A stretch of 64,000 nt of DNA, from the NCBI RefSeq assembly GCF_003010915.2, contig NZ_CP028426.1:2604001-2668000 (forward strand), written 5' to 3'. The position numbers were made by a program, and so were the translations under genes. Positions 18,757 to 27,628 of the stretch are shown here, one piece after another. Numbering within the stretch: position 1 is the first letter of the stretch; each line of letters opens with the position of its first letter. This stretch comes from Gulosibacter molinativorax. Lineage in GTDB: Bacteria; Actinomycetota; Actinomycetes; Actinomycetales; Microbacteriaceae. Below the pieces are notes generated by a model that was not told the DNA's origin, did not search any database, and saw only the letters and a list, made by a program, of their open reading frames with translations.

Positions 18757-20085
18757 CTAGTTGAGGTCCGGCGGGGCGGCGGCGAAGCGGTTGTCGTCTT
18801 CTGACCGGTTGTCGAACGTGCCGAAGGTCTCGATGATTTCGAGTTCGCCGTTGATCACGTTCGCGAGGCGACGCACGCCCAGGCGGATGCGGTCGGGAGT
18901 CGGGAGCGAAAAGGACAGACGGATTTTGTCGTGGCCTCGGCCGTCGGCGTAGAAGCCGGTCCCCGGCGTATAGGCGACGAGCTCCTTGGTCGCGCGCGGC
19001 AGCATCTGCTTCGAGTCGAGCGACTGGGGCAGCTGGACCCACGTGAAGAAGCCGCCGTTCGGGACGGTCCAGGACAGCTGCGGCAGGTACTCCTCGAGGG
19101 CCGCGAGCATCGCATCCCGCCGCTCGCGGTACGTGCCGCGGTAGGTGTCGATCTGCGCGCGCCAGTCACTCGTCTCGAGATACTCGGTCACGAGCCACTG
19201 GTTGAGCGAGGACGGCGAGAGGATGGACGACTCGACCGCGAGGATGAGCTTCTCGCGAATGCCGTGCGGCGCGAGCACATAGCCGACGCGTACGCCGGGC
19301 GAGAGAATCTTCGAGAACGAGCCCAGGTAGAGGACGTGTTCGTCGTCGAGCGACCGGATCGCGTTCGGAGCCTTCTCGTCGAAGTAGAGCAGTCCGTAGG
19401 GGTTGTCCTCGACGATCAGCACGTCCTCGCGGATGCACAGGTCGAGCACCTCGCGACGTCGCGCCTCCGACATGGTCACGCCAGTGGGGTTATTGAAGTT
19501 CGGGATCGTGTAGAGGAACTTCACGGCCTTGCCCTCGGCGCGCGCCTTGTGGATCGCGGCCTCGAGCGCTTCGAGGTTCAGGCCGTCTTCGTCCATTTCG
19601 ACGTGGCGGACATCCGCCTCGTAGGACTTGAATGTGCCGAGCGCACCGACGTAGCTCGGGGTCTCGAGGAGGATCACGTCGCCCGGATCGATGAAGAGTT
19701 TCGTCACGAGGTCGATGGCGTGCTGCGAGCCGGTGGTCGTGACGACGTCGTCGGCGGATGCGCCGGTAATGCCCTCGAGCGTCATGAGCTCCAGGATGTG
19801 CTCGCGTAGCTCCGGGATGCCCTGGCCGCCACCGTACTGGAGGGCCTCGGCGCCGTGCTCGCGCATCATGCGCTTGAACGCAGTGTGGATGAGCTCTTCG
19901 GGGAGGGCGCTCACGTACGGTGAGCCACCGGCGAGGGAGACGACTTCGGGGCGCGAGGCGACCGCGAAAAGCGCTCGAACCTCGCTGACGGTCAGGCCGG
20001 CAGTGCGGCGCGCATAGTTGTCGTACCAGGGGTCAAGATTGAGACCCCCTTGCTGGTGTGCTGAATCTTGCGATGACACGGGCAT
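18757..20085 (-). CDS. PLP-dependent fold-type I aminotransferase (2-aminoadipate/MocR-like)
   Basis: 442 residues. Motifs: SLAGGSPYVSALPEE, TTTGSQHAIDLV, NFNNPTGVTMS, the PLP Schiff-base lysine in LGSFSKILSPGVRVGYV, and RLSFSLPTPDRIRLGV near the end. It matches stand-alone aminotransferases of the LysN/2-aminoadipate group rather than GntR-fused MocR regulators, since there is no HTH. Its amino donor and acceptor cannot be told from sequence. A TAGACT -10-like hexamer (20112-20117, minus strand) lies within the trxA terminator region. Confidence 0.85.
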   Translation of the reverse strand: MPVSSQDSAHQQGGLNLDPWYDNYARRTAGLTVSEVRALFAVASRPEVVSLAGGSPYVSALPEELIHTAFKRMMREHGAEALQYGGGQGIPELREHILELMTLEGITGASADDVVTTTGSQHAIDLVTKLFIDPGDVILLETPSYVGALGTFKSYEADVRHVEMDEDGLNLEALEAAIHKARAEGKAVKFLYTIPNFNNPTGVTMSEARRREVLDLCIREDVLIVEDNPYGLLYFDEKAPNAIRSLDDEHVLYLGSFSKILSPGVRVGYVLAPHGIREKLILAVESSILSPSSLNQWLVTEYLETSDWRAQIDTYRGTYRERRDAMLAALEEYLPQLSWTVPNGGFFTWVQLPQSLDSKQMLPRATKELVAYTPGTGFYADGRGHDKIRLSFSLPTPDRIRLGVRRLANVINGELEIIETFGTFDNRSEDDNRFAAAPPDLN

Positions 20086-20103
20086 CCTTCGCGTTAAAGA
20101 CGA

Positions 20104-20141
20104 AAGGCCAGTCTACGCCCGAGGTGGGCAAGACTGGCCTT
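20104..20141 (-). terminator. intrinsic terminator after trxA
   Basis: AAGGCCAGTCT (20104-20114) and AGACTGGCCTT (20131-20141) form a perfect 11-bp stem, followed on the minus strand by TTTCGTCTTT-like sequence. It lies downstream of trxB-trxA and overlaps the probable promoter of the aminotransferase gene. Confidence 0.75.
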
Positions 20142-20154
20142 CGTTGGGGGCACC

Positions 20155-20203
20155 TTTCGATATGCGCCTTCGGCGCTACTCAAGGAGCGCTAGTCAAGGA
20201 GCG
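20155..20203. repeat. REP-like hairpin copy plus tandem 14-bp duplication after trxA
   Basis: TTCGATATGCGCCTTCGGCGCTACTC (a short hairpin framed by TCGATA and TACTC) resembles copies at 42180-42206 and 50274-50396. Directly after it, TCAAGGAGCGCTAG is present twice in tandem up to the trxA stop. Confidence 0.55.
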
Positions 20204-20527
20204 CTAGTCGAGGAGTCCCTCGAAGTCCTTCAGCAGGGCACCCTTGGGCTTCGCGCCGACAACTTCCTTGCGGACCTCGCCGTCGCGGAACAGCTTGATC
20301 GCGGGGATGCTCGTGACCTGGTACTGCATCGCGAGATCCATTTCCTCGTCGACGTTTACCTTCACGACTTTGACGCCGGGGTGCTCGTCGGCAATCTGGT
20401 CGAGGACGGGCGATACCTGGCGGCAGGGGCCGCACCAGGGTGCCCAGAAGTCGACGATGACGGCGCCGTCCGCGCCGAGCACCTGCTCGTCGAAGGTTGC
20501 GCCGGTGGCGTTCGTGACGTTAGCCAT
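20204..20527 (-). CDS. trxA: thioredoxin
   Basis: 107 residues. Small cytoplasmic disulfide reductase with the active site FWAPWCGPCRQV and the cis-proline region VTSIPAIKLF. It is reduced by the TrxB encoded 11 bases upstream in the same operon. AAGGAAGAG Shine-Dalgarno. Confidence 0.96.
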   Translation of the reverse strand: MANVTNATGATFDEQVLGADGAVIVDFWAPWCGPCRQVSPVLDQIADEHPGVKVVKVNVDEEMDLAMQYQVTSIPAIKLFRDGEVRKEVVGAKPKGALLKDFEGLLD

Positions 20528-20538
20528 GAGACTCTTCC

Positions 20539-21639
20539 TTACTTGCCGCCGAAGAGCGGCGTGTTGAAACCGATTGGGTTGAGCGAGATGGAGGCCGCTT
20601 CCTCGGCGACCGTCGGCTGCGAAAGGACCGGGGCATCCGCCGCAGCCTGCGCATCCTCGCCGACCTGCGCATCCGCTTCGGCCGCACTATCGGCGGCGGC
20701 CTGCGCGAGCAGCTCGGGGCTCAGAGTGCCGAGGTAGGCCTCGACGTCGAGCGCGGCGACCGTACCCGAGCCGGCCGCGGTGATTGCCTGGCGGTAGTGG
20801 TCGTCGATCACGTCACCCGCGGCGAAGACGCCGGGCAGCGAGGTGCGCGAGCTGCGCCCATCCACCTTCACGACGCCCGACTCGGCAAGCTCGATCTGGT
20901 CCTTGAAGAGGTCGGTGCGCGGGTCGTGCCCGATCGCGACGAACGTGCCGGTGAACTCGCGCTCAAAGACCTCGCCGGTCACGGCGTTCTCGAGCTTGAG
21001 ACCCGTGAGGTTCGTGTCGCCGAGGTACTCGAGCACCCTCGCGTTCGGGAGCCACTCGATCTTCTCGTTGGCGCGGGCGCGCTCGAGCATGATCTGGGAT
21101 GCGCGGAAGTTCTCCGAGCGGTGGATGATCGTGACGCGGTCCGCGAAGCGGGTGAGGAACAGCGCCTCCTCCATTGCCGAGTCGCCACCGCCAATAACCG
21201 CGATGTGCTGCTCGCGGAAGAACGCACCATCACACGTCGCACACCACGAGATACCGCGACCCGAGAGGCGGTCCTCGCCCGGAACACCAAGGTGGCGGTA
21301 TGCGGAACCGGTCGCGAGGATGACCGCGAGGGCTTCGTAGTCGCCCGAGTACGCGGTGTGGATCTTCTTGACTTCACCCTTGAGCTCGAGCGATTCGACA
21401 TCGTCAAACACGAGCTCGGTACCGAAGCGCACGGCCTGGTCCTGGAACTTCTGCATCAGGTCGGGTCCGAGGATGCCCTCGGGGAACCCGGGGAAGTTCT
21501 CGACGTCCGTCGTGTTCATCAACTCGCCGCCGACCTCGACTGCCGAGGTGAACAGCACGGGACGCAGCCCGGCGCGGGCAACATAGATGGCGGCGGTGTA
21601 ACCGGCGGGACCGGAACCAATGATGGCGACATTACGCAT
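20539..21639 (-). CDS. trxB: thioredoxin-disulfide reductase with Ala-rich C-terminal tail
   Basis: 366 residues. NADPH:thioredoxin oxidoreductase: FAD-binding VAIIGSGPAGYTAAIYVARAG, redox CATC in ISWCATCDGAFF, NADPH-binding VIGGGDSAMEEA, and FAAGDVIDDHYRQAITAAGSG. TrxB usually stops near residue 310-320; here about 50 extra residues follow, Ala/Glu/Asp-rich and ending LNPIGFNTPLFGGK. GGAG lies seven bases before the ATG. Confidence 0.95.
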   Translation of the reverse strand: MRNVAIIGSGPAGYTAAIYVARAGLRPVLFTSAVEVGGELMNTTDVENFPGFPEGILGPDLMQKFQDQAVRFGTELVFDDVESLELKGEVKKIHTAYSGDYEALAVILATGSAYRHLGVPGEDRLSGRGISWCATCDGAFFREQHIAVIGGGDSAMEEALFLTRFADRVTIIHRSENFRASQIMLERARANEKIEWLPNARVLEYLGDTNLTGLKLENAVTGEVFEREFTGTFVAIGHDPRTDLFKDQIELAESGVVKVDGRSSRTSLPGVFAAGDVIDDHYRQAITAAGSGTVAALDVEAYLGTLSPELLAQAAADSAAEADAQVGEDAQAAADAPVLSQPTVAEEAASISLNPIGFNTPLFGGK

Positions 21640-21764
21640 GGGGCGACTCCTGGATGCAGGGCTTGAGTTCGACTGCTATTGAAAGCCAACCGAAATCAGG
21701 GCTGTGGTATTCCACTCGGGCGGAATTCTACTCAGCCGGGATATCGGCGGGGTTAATGGTGGTA

Positions 21765-21793
21765 GTGAACGCCCGGGGTAGCCGGGCGTTCAC
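21765..21793 (-). terminator. hairpin terminator after murJ
   Basis: GTGAACGCCCGG (21765-21776) and CCGGGCGTTCAC (21782-21793) make a perfect 12-bp stem with a five-base loop, 14 bases past the murJ stop. There is no T-run, so a hairpin-only or factor-assisted terminator is possible. Confidence 0.6.
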
Positions 21794-21807
21794 GGCGCCG
21801 CGCCGCG

Positions 21808-23703
21808 CTAGATGAGCGGCTCGTCGTCGATCGCGTGGCGCTTCTCGTACGCCTCGCGCTGCTTCTTGCGCTCGTAGTCGCGCAGGTCTCGCCGCGAGGG
21901 CATCTCCTGGGTCACCTGGCTGGCCATGGCCATTTCGCTGTCGGGATGCGACTGTGAAGATGAGCCGAAGGCGGAGCTGACGTCTGGCGTGTATTGGTGG
22001 ACCAGGGAATCGTGTTCGTCCGCAAAGCGGTCGGCGTTGACCGCGGCTGCCGAGTGGCGCGCGAGCTCGACCGAGTGGCGTCCGCGTCGCCCAACGATGC
22101 GGCGGATGATCGGGCCAACAAACGGCTCGAGCTCGGAGCTGCGCGCGGCCATGGCGATGCCGAAGTAGACGATCGCCATGACGACGCCGGCAATCAGGCA
22201 GGTCACTAGCGCGTTGAAGATGCTTGCGCGCGCCCAGCCCCCGGCCGTGTAGCCCCCGAGCCCCCACATCACGAGGAGGCCGGCGACTGCTGCGGGGATC
22301 GCATACACCATGAACCGCACGAACGCGCGGACGAGCGTCGGGGCCTCGATGCTGCCGAGGCGCTTGCGCAGCACGTTGATCATGATGAGGAAGCGAACCC
22401 ACGTCACGGCGGACTGGACGAGCACTAGGCACAGCACGAGGATCTCGACGGGCGCGAACACCGCGACGAGCCAGATGCCGACGAGCTGCAGCGGCGACGT
22501 GAGCGCGTAAAGCAGGAAGACGCTGCGGGTGTCTTCGAACGCGTAGAACACCCGCTGCACGTAATAGAGGAGTGAGTAGGAAAGGAGGCTCAGCAGGGTG
22601 CCGCACATCACGAGCGCGAGGGCCTCGAGACCCTCGTCACTGCCGTCGAAGATGCGCGCGAAGGCGGGCGAGATCACCATGAGGCCAAAGGCCGAGAAGA
22701 TCATAAACATGGTGATCGCGCGGGCGCCGGTGGAGAAATCCTTGATGACCGACTTGATGTTCTTATCCGCGGCCTTTTCGCTCAGCGACGTGAACATTGT
22801 CGTGGTCAGCGAGACCGTGACGATCGAGTGCGGCAGCATGAAGATCATCCACGCGTTTTGCAGCGCCGCAAGTGAGGCCGCCTGGCCGAACGCGACGTTG
22901 GCGGCGAGGGTCTCGAGCCAGCCGGTGATCTGCACGACTACGAGCAGACCGAACGACCAGCCGGCGAGCTTGCCGATGCGGCCCAGCCCGGTGCCCCGGA
23001 AGTGGAAGTCGGGTCGGTAGCGCAGGCCCGCCTTGCGGAGGAAAAGGAAGAGCACGCCGGCCTGGGCCACGACACCGAGGGTGGTGCCGCCACCGAGCAT
23101 CGCGATCATGGTCGGCGTCCAGTCCGAGATCTCGCGCGCACCGGAGGGGTCCGCACCGAAGATGACCGAGAAGAGGACGAGCATCAGGATTGCGATGACG
23201 TTGTTGAGTGCCGGCGCCCACGCGAACGGGGCGAAGATGCTGCGCGCGTTGAGGATTTCGGACACGACGGCATAGAGCCCGTAGAAGAAGATCTGCGGCA
23301 GGCACCAGTAGGCGAACGCGATCACGAGGCCGAGCTGCTCGCCCGAAAGCGTGACACCGTAGATCCACGACAGCACCGGGGCGCCGATCGTCACGACGAT
23401 CGTGAGGGTGCCGAGCACGACGATCGCCAGCGTGATCAGCCGGTTGACGTACTCGCGCCCACCATCCCCGCGCTTTGTCGCACGCACGATCTGCGGAACG
23501 AGCACGGCGTTGAGGAGGCCTCCCGCGATCAGCGAGTAGATATTCGACGGGAGCGAGTTCGCGTTGGCGAACGCGTCGGCCGAGGCGGAGCCGACTAGAC
23601 CGATCGTCTGCGCCAGCACGATCGCCTTGATGAAGCCGAGCACACGCGATATCAGCGTGCCCGATGCAAGAACGAGACTCGTGCGTCCGAAAGATTTAGC
23701 CAT
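21808..23703 (-). CDS. murJ: lipid II flippase MurJ (MviN family)
   Basis: 631-residue polytopic membrane protein that flips lipid II for peptidoglycan synthesis. It starts MAKSFGRTSLVLASGTLISRVLGFIKAIVLA, with DAFANANSLPSNIYSLIAGGLLNAVLVPQIVRA. About 14 membrane segments can be traced to residue ~520. A charged cytoplasmic tail of roughly 110 residues follows, ending YEKRHAIDDEPLI. Mycobacterial MurJ carries a pseudokinase tail; here the tail is short and unlike it. It begins two bases after the DUF6049 gene. Confidence 0.94.
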   Translation of the reverse strand: MAKSFGRTSLVLASGTLISRVLGFIKAIVLAQTIGLVGSASADAFANANSLPSNIYSLIAGGLLNAVLVPQIVRATKRGDGGREYVNRLITLAIVVLGTLTIVVTIGAPVLSWIYGVTLSGEQLGLVIAFAYWCLPQIFFYGLYAVVSEILNARSIFAPFAWAPALNNVIAILMLVLFSVIFGADPSGAREISDWTPTMIAMLGGGTTLGVVAQAGVLFLFLRKAGLRYRPDFHFRGTGLGRIGKLAGWSFGLLVVVQITGWLETLAANVAFGQAASLAALQNAWMIFMLPHSIVTVSLTTTMFTSLSEKAADKNIKSVIKDFSTGARAITMFMIFSAFGLMVISPAFARIFDGSDEGLEALALVMCGTLLSLLSYSLLYYVQRVFYAFEDTRSVFLLYALTSPLQLVGIWLVAVFAPVEILVLCLVLVQSAVTWVRFLIMINVLRKRLGSIEAPTLVRAFVRFMVYAIPAAVAGLLVMWGLGGYTAGGWARASIFNALVTCLIAGVVMAIVYFGIAMAARSSELEPFVGPIIRRIVGRRGRHSVELARHSAAAVNADRFADEHDSLVHQYTPDVSSAFGSSSQSHPDSEMAMASQVTQEMPSRRDLRDYERKKQREAYEKRHAIDDEPLI

Positions 23704-23705
23704 TG

Positions 23706-26096
23706 CTACTCGTGGTTGCTGCTTTCTTGGGGCTCGCCTGGGGATTCCGGCTCGCTGTCGGTCGGGGTTTCGCTCGATTCTTCCACCTCGGCCAGCCGCT
23801 CACGCTTTCGGCGGCGGATAGTTCGCCAGATGCCGACGACAAAGAGGAGCACGCCGGCGCCGATGAGGAGGCCCACGGCCACGGTCTCGAGGCTCGCGTT
23901 CACGTTGACGACGAACTCCTCGGTGTTGTTGAGCTGCACGCCCGTCGTCGTCCAGATCGTCGCCTCGACGCCGCTGACGCCGTTCGCGATGGCCTGCACC
24001 GGGAGCGTCGCGCGGGTGACTCCCCCCGCTGGAATCTTGATGACCGCAGCCTGATCCACGAGGATGTGGCCGGTCGTTGGCCGCAGGCGCACCTCAACGG
24101 TGACCTCGCGATCGGTGTTGTTCTCGATAAAGAGCGGGAGCGAGGACTCGTGGCCAATGAGCTGGATCTCGCTACCGGGCACGATCGTGATCTGGCTTGC
24201 CGCGGCGGTTGCGAACTCGGTGAACGCCTCCGTCACGGTCGGCCAGTCGTCGGTCTGTACGACCGAATTGCTGATTGCTCCGAGTAGCCCGGCGTCGAGC
24301 TCTTCGGCGACGGCCGCCGGCTCTTCATACAGAGAGGTCAGCGACATGCCCTGTTCGTGGGCCGCGAGGAGCTCCTGGAACCGCACGATGGTCGGGTTCG
24401 AGTAGCCGCCCTCGATGAGGTCGGTGTCGGGCAGGATGCTCGGGTCCTCCGCGTGCGCGGGGATCGGCGCGACGTCGGTCCACTGATTCCCGGTCATCCG
24501 ATCGAGCAGCTCGCCGAGCCGATTTGGATCCTGCAGCGCCTCGCGCGGCACCGTCGTCACGATCTCGCGGGACTCGTTGGGCAACTCGCGCGTGATCACC
24601 GAGAGGAGGGTCGCGACATCGGTCGTCGCGTCTTGGAAAGTGAGTTCGCTGGTTGCGGTCACCGCGCTCGCGATCGCGTCGTCGAGGGTCGAGTCGGTGA
24701 CGAGCACCTCGAGGCCGTCGATCTGCTGTTGCGAGCTCTCAGTCGACGAGCGATCGGGGGCGAGGGTGGCCTGATCGCCGTAGAGGATGACCGTCTCGGC
24801 TCCCCAGTCGGCAAGACCCGCCGGGTCACGCACGGTGCCGGCCGCGGGCCAGACGACGTTTGGTCGCGTGTAGTCGAACGCGGTGAGCTCTTCGAGGGTC
24901 GGCGCGGGGCGTGCCTCGAGCTGCGGCGCTTGGGTCTCGGCGGGATCTGTGCCTGTCGGATCTGTGCCTGTCGGATCTGTACTGGCTGGATCTGTACTTG
25001 CGGGTTCAGTGGTGCCCGGCTCGCCTGCGTCAGGAAGCCCGGCCTGGGGATCGTCGGACTCGACCGGGGCCGCATCCGGATCGGTCGCATCCGTGGCAGT
25101 CGGCGCCGGTGTGGCCGATTCAGTCGGCGCGGTAGGGGCCGTTGGGACAACCTCTTGAAAGAACTCCCGATCGGCGGTCCGGTACGAGAAGCCGCTCGGC
25201 TCGATCGGCTGCTCGAGCCCGGCCTGCTGCTGGAGCGTGAGGCTCGCGTCCGCGTATTCGAGCGGGAAGCTCGCGTTCTCGAGCGACTCGAGTCGGTCGA
25301 GCCAGTCGACCGCGCTCTGCGGCGCATCCGCCCCGAGCGCCCGCACCGACACGAGCAGGCGCGGGTCGATCGCGAGCGTCGCCGAGGTGCCCTCCACCGC
25401 ATCCAAGAGCAGCGTGAGGTCGCCGTCGGCCGCCGTGAGCGTCGAGAGCTCGGTGATGGTGAGCAGGGCACCGTCGCCCACATCGGTGACGATCGGGACG
25501 ATCGGGCTGACGCTGACGGCGTTCGCGAGCGACTCCGCGTTCCAGACGAAGGATGACCGCCCCTCGGCGACCTGGTCGCCGGTCAGCCACTGCGCGGTGA
25601 TGCCACGGGCCCCGAAGGATGCGCCAGTCAGCACCGAGGTCGCGGTCGCGGGCAGGGTGACGGGAAGCTCAACCGTCGAGCCGGGATGCACCTGGTCCAC
25701 GTCGAGGCGGAACACCTCCGTGCCCGGAGCGAGATCTTCGGAAGCGCCACCGCCGTTCCAGAGGCTTAGCTCGTAGCGCGTGTCGATCGTTTCCTGGTCG
25801 ATCAGGATGGCGACCTGGCCCGCGCTCGCGATCTCCGCGGTGCGGTTCGACAGGATGAGCGTCGCGGCGACGGGCTCGTCCTGCGTGATGGCGCCGCCGC
25901 CGTGCAGCACAATCTCGACACTCAGCTCGCCCTCGACGGGGTCACTAATCGTTGCGGGCGCCGGCTCATTCGTAGCGGCTCCGGCCTGCTGGGCCGGGAA
26001 GGGAATCGCACCGCCGATTCCAAGGGCCACGACTGCAGCGGCGAGAAAACGCCGCCAGGGCAGCCGTGGTGGTCGCGAATGCGATTCCTCGGACAT
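23706..26096 (-). CDS. DUF6049 family secreted/anchored protein
   Basis: 796 residues. N-terminal signal peptide (WRRFLAAAVVALGIGGAIPFPAQQAGA), a large extracytoplasmic region of beta-rich segments, a Pro/Thr/Asp linker with TDPTG-type repeats at about residues 365-380 (DNA 24945-25005), and one C-terminal membrane helix (VAVGLLIGAGVLLFVVGIW) followed by an RRRKRER stop-transfer. It is the actinobacterial protein always found next to murJ (Rv3909 in mycobacteria), so a cell-envelope role is inferred. Molecular function unknown. Confidence 0.85.
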   Translation of the reverse strand: MSEESHSRPPRLPWRRFLAAAVVALGIGGAIPFPAQQAGAATNEPAPATISDPVEGELSVEIVLHGGGAITQDEPVAATLILSNRTAEIASAGQVAILIDQETIDTRYELSLWNGGGASEDLAPGTEVFRLDVDQVHPGSTVELPVTLPATATSVLTGASFGARGITAQWLTGDQVAEGRSSFVWNAESLANAVSVSPIVPIVTDVGDGALLTITELSTLTAADGDLTLLLDAVEGTSATLAIDPRLLVSVRALGADAPQSAVDWLDRLESLENASFPLEYADASLTLQQQAGLEQPIEPSGFSYRTADREFFQEVVPTAPTAPTESATPAPTATDATDPDAAPVESDDPQAGLPDAGEPGTTEPASTDPASTDPTGTDPTGTDPAETQAPQLEARPAPTLEELTAFDYTRPNVVWPAAGTVRDPAGLADWGAETVILYGDQATLAPDRSSTESSQQQIDGLEVLVTDSTLDDAIASAVTATSELTFQDATTDVATLLSVITRELPNESREIVTTVPREALQDPNRLGELLDRMTGNQWTDVAPIPAHAEDPSILPDTDLIEGGYSNPTIVRFQELLAAHEQGMSLTSLYEEPAAVAEELDAGLLGAISNSVVQTDDWPTVTEAFTEFATAAASQITIVPGSEIQLIGHESSLPLFIENNTDREVTVEVRLRPTTGHILVDQAAVIKIPAGGVTRATLPVQAIANGVSGVEATIWTTTGVQLNNTEEFVVNVNASLETVAVGLLIGAGVLLFVVGIWRTIRRRKRERLAEVEESSETPTDSEPESPGEPQESSNHE

Positions 26097-26170
26097 GAAC
26101 TTCAGTCTACGAGCCGAATTCCTGCACCCGCCTCGGCCGCACGGAGGAAGGCCGCATCCGGCCCTGCTCG

Positions 26171-26176
26171 TACACT
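26171..26176 (+). promoter_or_regulatory. -10 element of cca (leaderless transcript likely)
   Basis: TACACT lies exactly six bases before the GTG start of the CCA gene, so transcription would begin at or next to the start codon. Confidence 0.5.
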
Positions 26177-26182
26177 GGATGG

Positions 26183-27628
26183 GTGGAACACGTGCAGACA
26201 GCTATGGCGAGATTGACCGAACTCGCCCGCTCCGGACCGGTCGCGAAACTTGCGACCGCGTTCGCCGATGCGGGCGCACAGCTGGCTCTGGTCGGCGGTC
26301 CGGTCCGCGATGCCTTCCTCGGCCGGCCCGTCCACGACCTCGACTTTGCCACGGATGCGCGCCCCGACCGCATCCTGGAAATTGTCAAGCCGATCGCGCA
26401 GGCGCACTGGGACATCGGCCGCGAATTTGGCACGATCGGTGCGCGCATCGACGGCGAACAGGTCGAGATCACGACGTATCGCTCGGATGAATACGACGGC
26501 CATTCGCGCAAGCCTGTGGTGGCGTTCGGCGACACGATCGAGGGTGATCTTCACCGCCGCGACTTCACGGTGAACGCGCTCGCGCTCGCCCTTCCCCAGC
26601 TCGAGCTGGTGGACCCGACGGGCGGGTTTCAGGATCTCGTCGACGGCGTGCTGCGCACCCCGATCGAGCCCGAGATATCGTTCGGCGACGACCCGCTGCG
26701 AATGCTCCGCGGTATCCGCTTCACGTCGCAGCTGGGCTTCCACCTCGACGGCGCATCCTTCGAGGCGATTCGCGAGCTGACGCCGCGCATCAAGGACATC
26801 TCGGCCGAGCGCATCCGGGACGAGTTCGTCAAGCTCATGTCGACCGATTCGCCGCGCGCGGGCATCGAACTGCTCGTCGAGACCGGGCTGGCCGAGATAA
26901 TCCTGCCGGAGCTGCCCGCACTGCAGCTCGAGCGTGACTCGGCGCACCAGCACAAGGACGTCTACGAGCACTCGATTCAGGTGCTCGAGAACGCGATCAC
27001 GCTCGAAAAGGAGGCGGCGAAGGCCCGGGGTGATTCGGCCGTCGAGGCCGACGTCGTGCTGCGCATCGCCGCCCTGTTGCACGACATCGGGAAGCCGCGC
27101 ACGCGCGAGTTTGGCCCGAACGGGCAGGTGACGTTCCACGGCCACGACTGGGTGGGCGCGAAAATGGCGAAGAAGCGCCTGACGACCCTACGCTTTGACA
27201 ATGACTCGGTGAAGCAGATCGCGCGGCTCGTCGAGCTGCACATGCGGATGTATAACTACGGCAGCGCGGGCTGGACTGATTCGGCCGTGCGACGCTTCGC
27301 GCGGGATGCGGGCGAGCGGCTCGACCAGCTCCTCATCCTGATTCGGGCAGACATCACGACGCGAAATCGCCGCAAGTCCGAGCGCCTGCAGTTCGGCATC
27401 AACGACCTCGAGGCGCGATTGGCAGCGCTCCGCGAGCAAGAGGAACTCGACGCGATGCGTCCCGACCTCGATGGCGAGCAGATCATGCGCATCCTCGACC
27501 TGAAGCCGGGCCGCGAGGTCGGCGAGGCTCGGAAGTTCTTGCTCGACCTGCGCCTCGACGAGGGTGCCCTCGGCGAGGAAGAGGCGACGAAGCGCCTGCT
27601 CGTGTGGTGGGCGGCGCGGCGGGCTTAG
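26183..27628 (+). CDS. cca: CCA tRNA nucleotidyltransferase with HD domain
   Basis: 481 residues. Adds or repairs the 3' CCA of tRNA. Nucleotidyltransferase head: LALVGGPVRDAFLGRPVHDLDFATDA, with the catalytic DxD in DLDF. RRDFTVNALAL is the base-recognition region. The HD domain includes ALLHDIGKPRTREF. GTG at 26183 preferred because of the -10 spacing; ATG at 26204 (MARLTELAR) is an alternative. It is divergent from the DUF6049 gene and its stop codon interlocks with that of the convergent TAXI gene. Confidence 0.94.
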   Translation: MEHVQTAMARLTELARSGPVAKLATAFADAGAQLALVGGPVRDAFLGRPVHDLDFATDARPDRILEIVKPIAQAHWDIGREFGTIGARIDGEQVEITTYRSDEYDGHSRKPVVAFGDTIEGDLHRRDFTVNALALALPQLELVDPTGGFQDLVDGVLRTPIEPEISFGDDPLRMLRGIRFTSQLGFHLDGASFEAIRELTPRIKDISAERIRDEFVKLMSTDSPRAGIELLVETGLAEIILPELPALQLERDSAHQHKDVYEHSIQVLENAITLEKEAAKARGDSAVEADVVLRIAALLHDIGKPRTREFGPNGQVTFHGHDWVGAKMAKKRLTTLRFDNDSVKQIARLVELHMRMYNYGSAGWTDSAVRRFARDAGERLDQLLILIRADITTRNRRKSERLQFGINDLEARLAALREQEELDAMRPDLDGEQIMRILDLKPGREVGEARKFLLDLRLDEGALGEEEATKRLLVWWAARRA

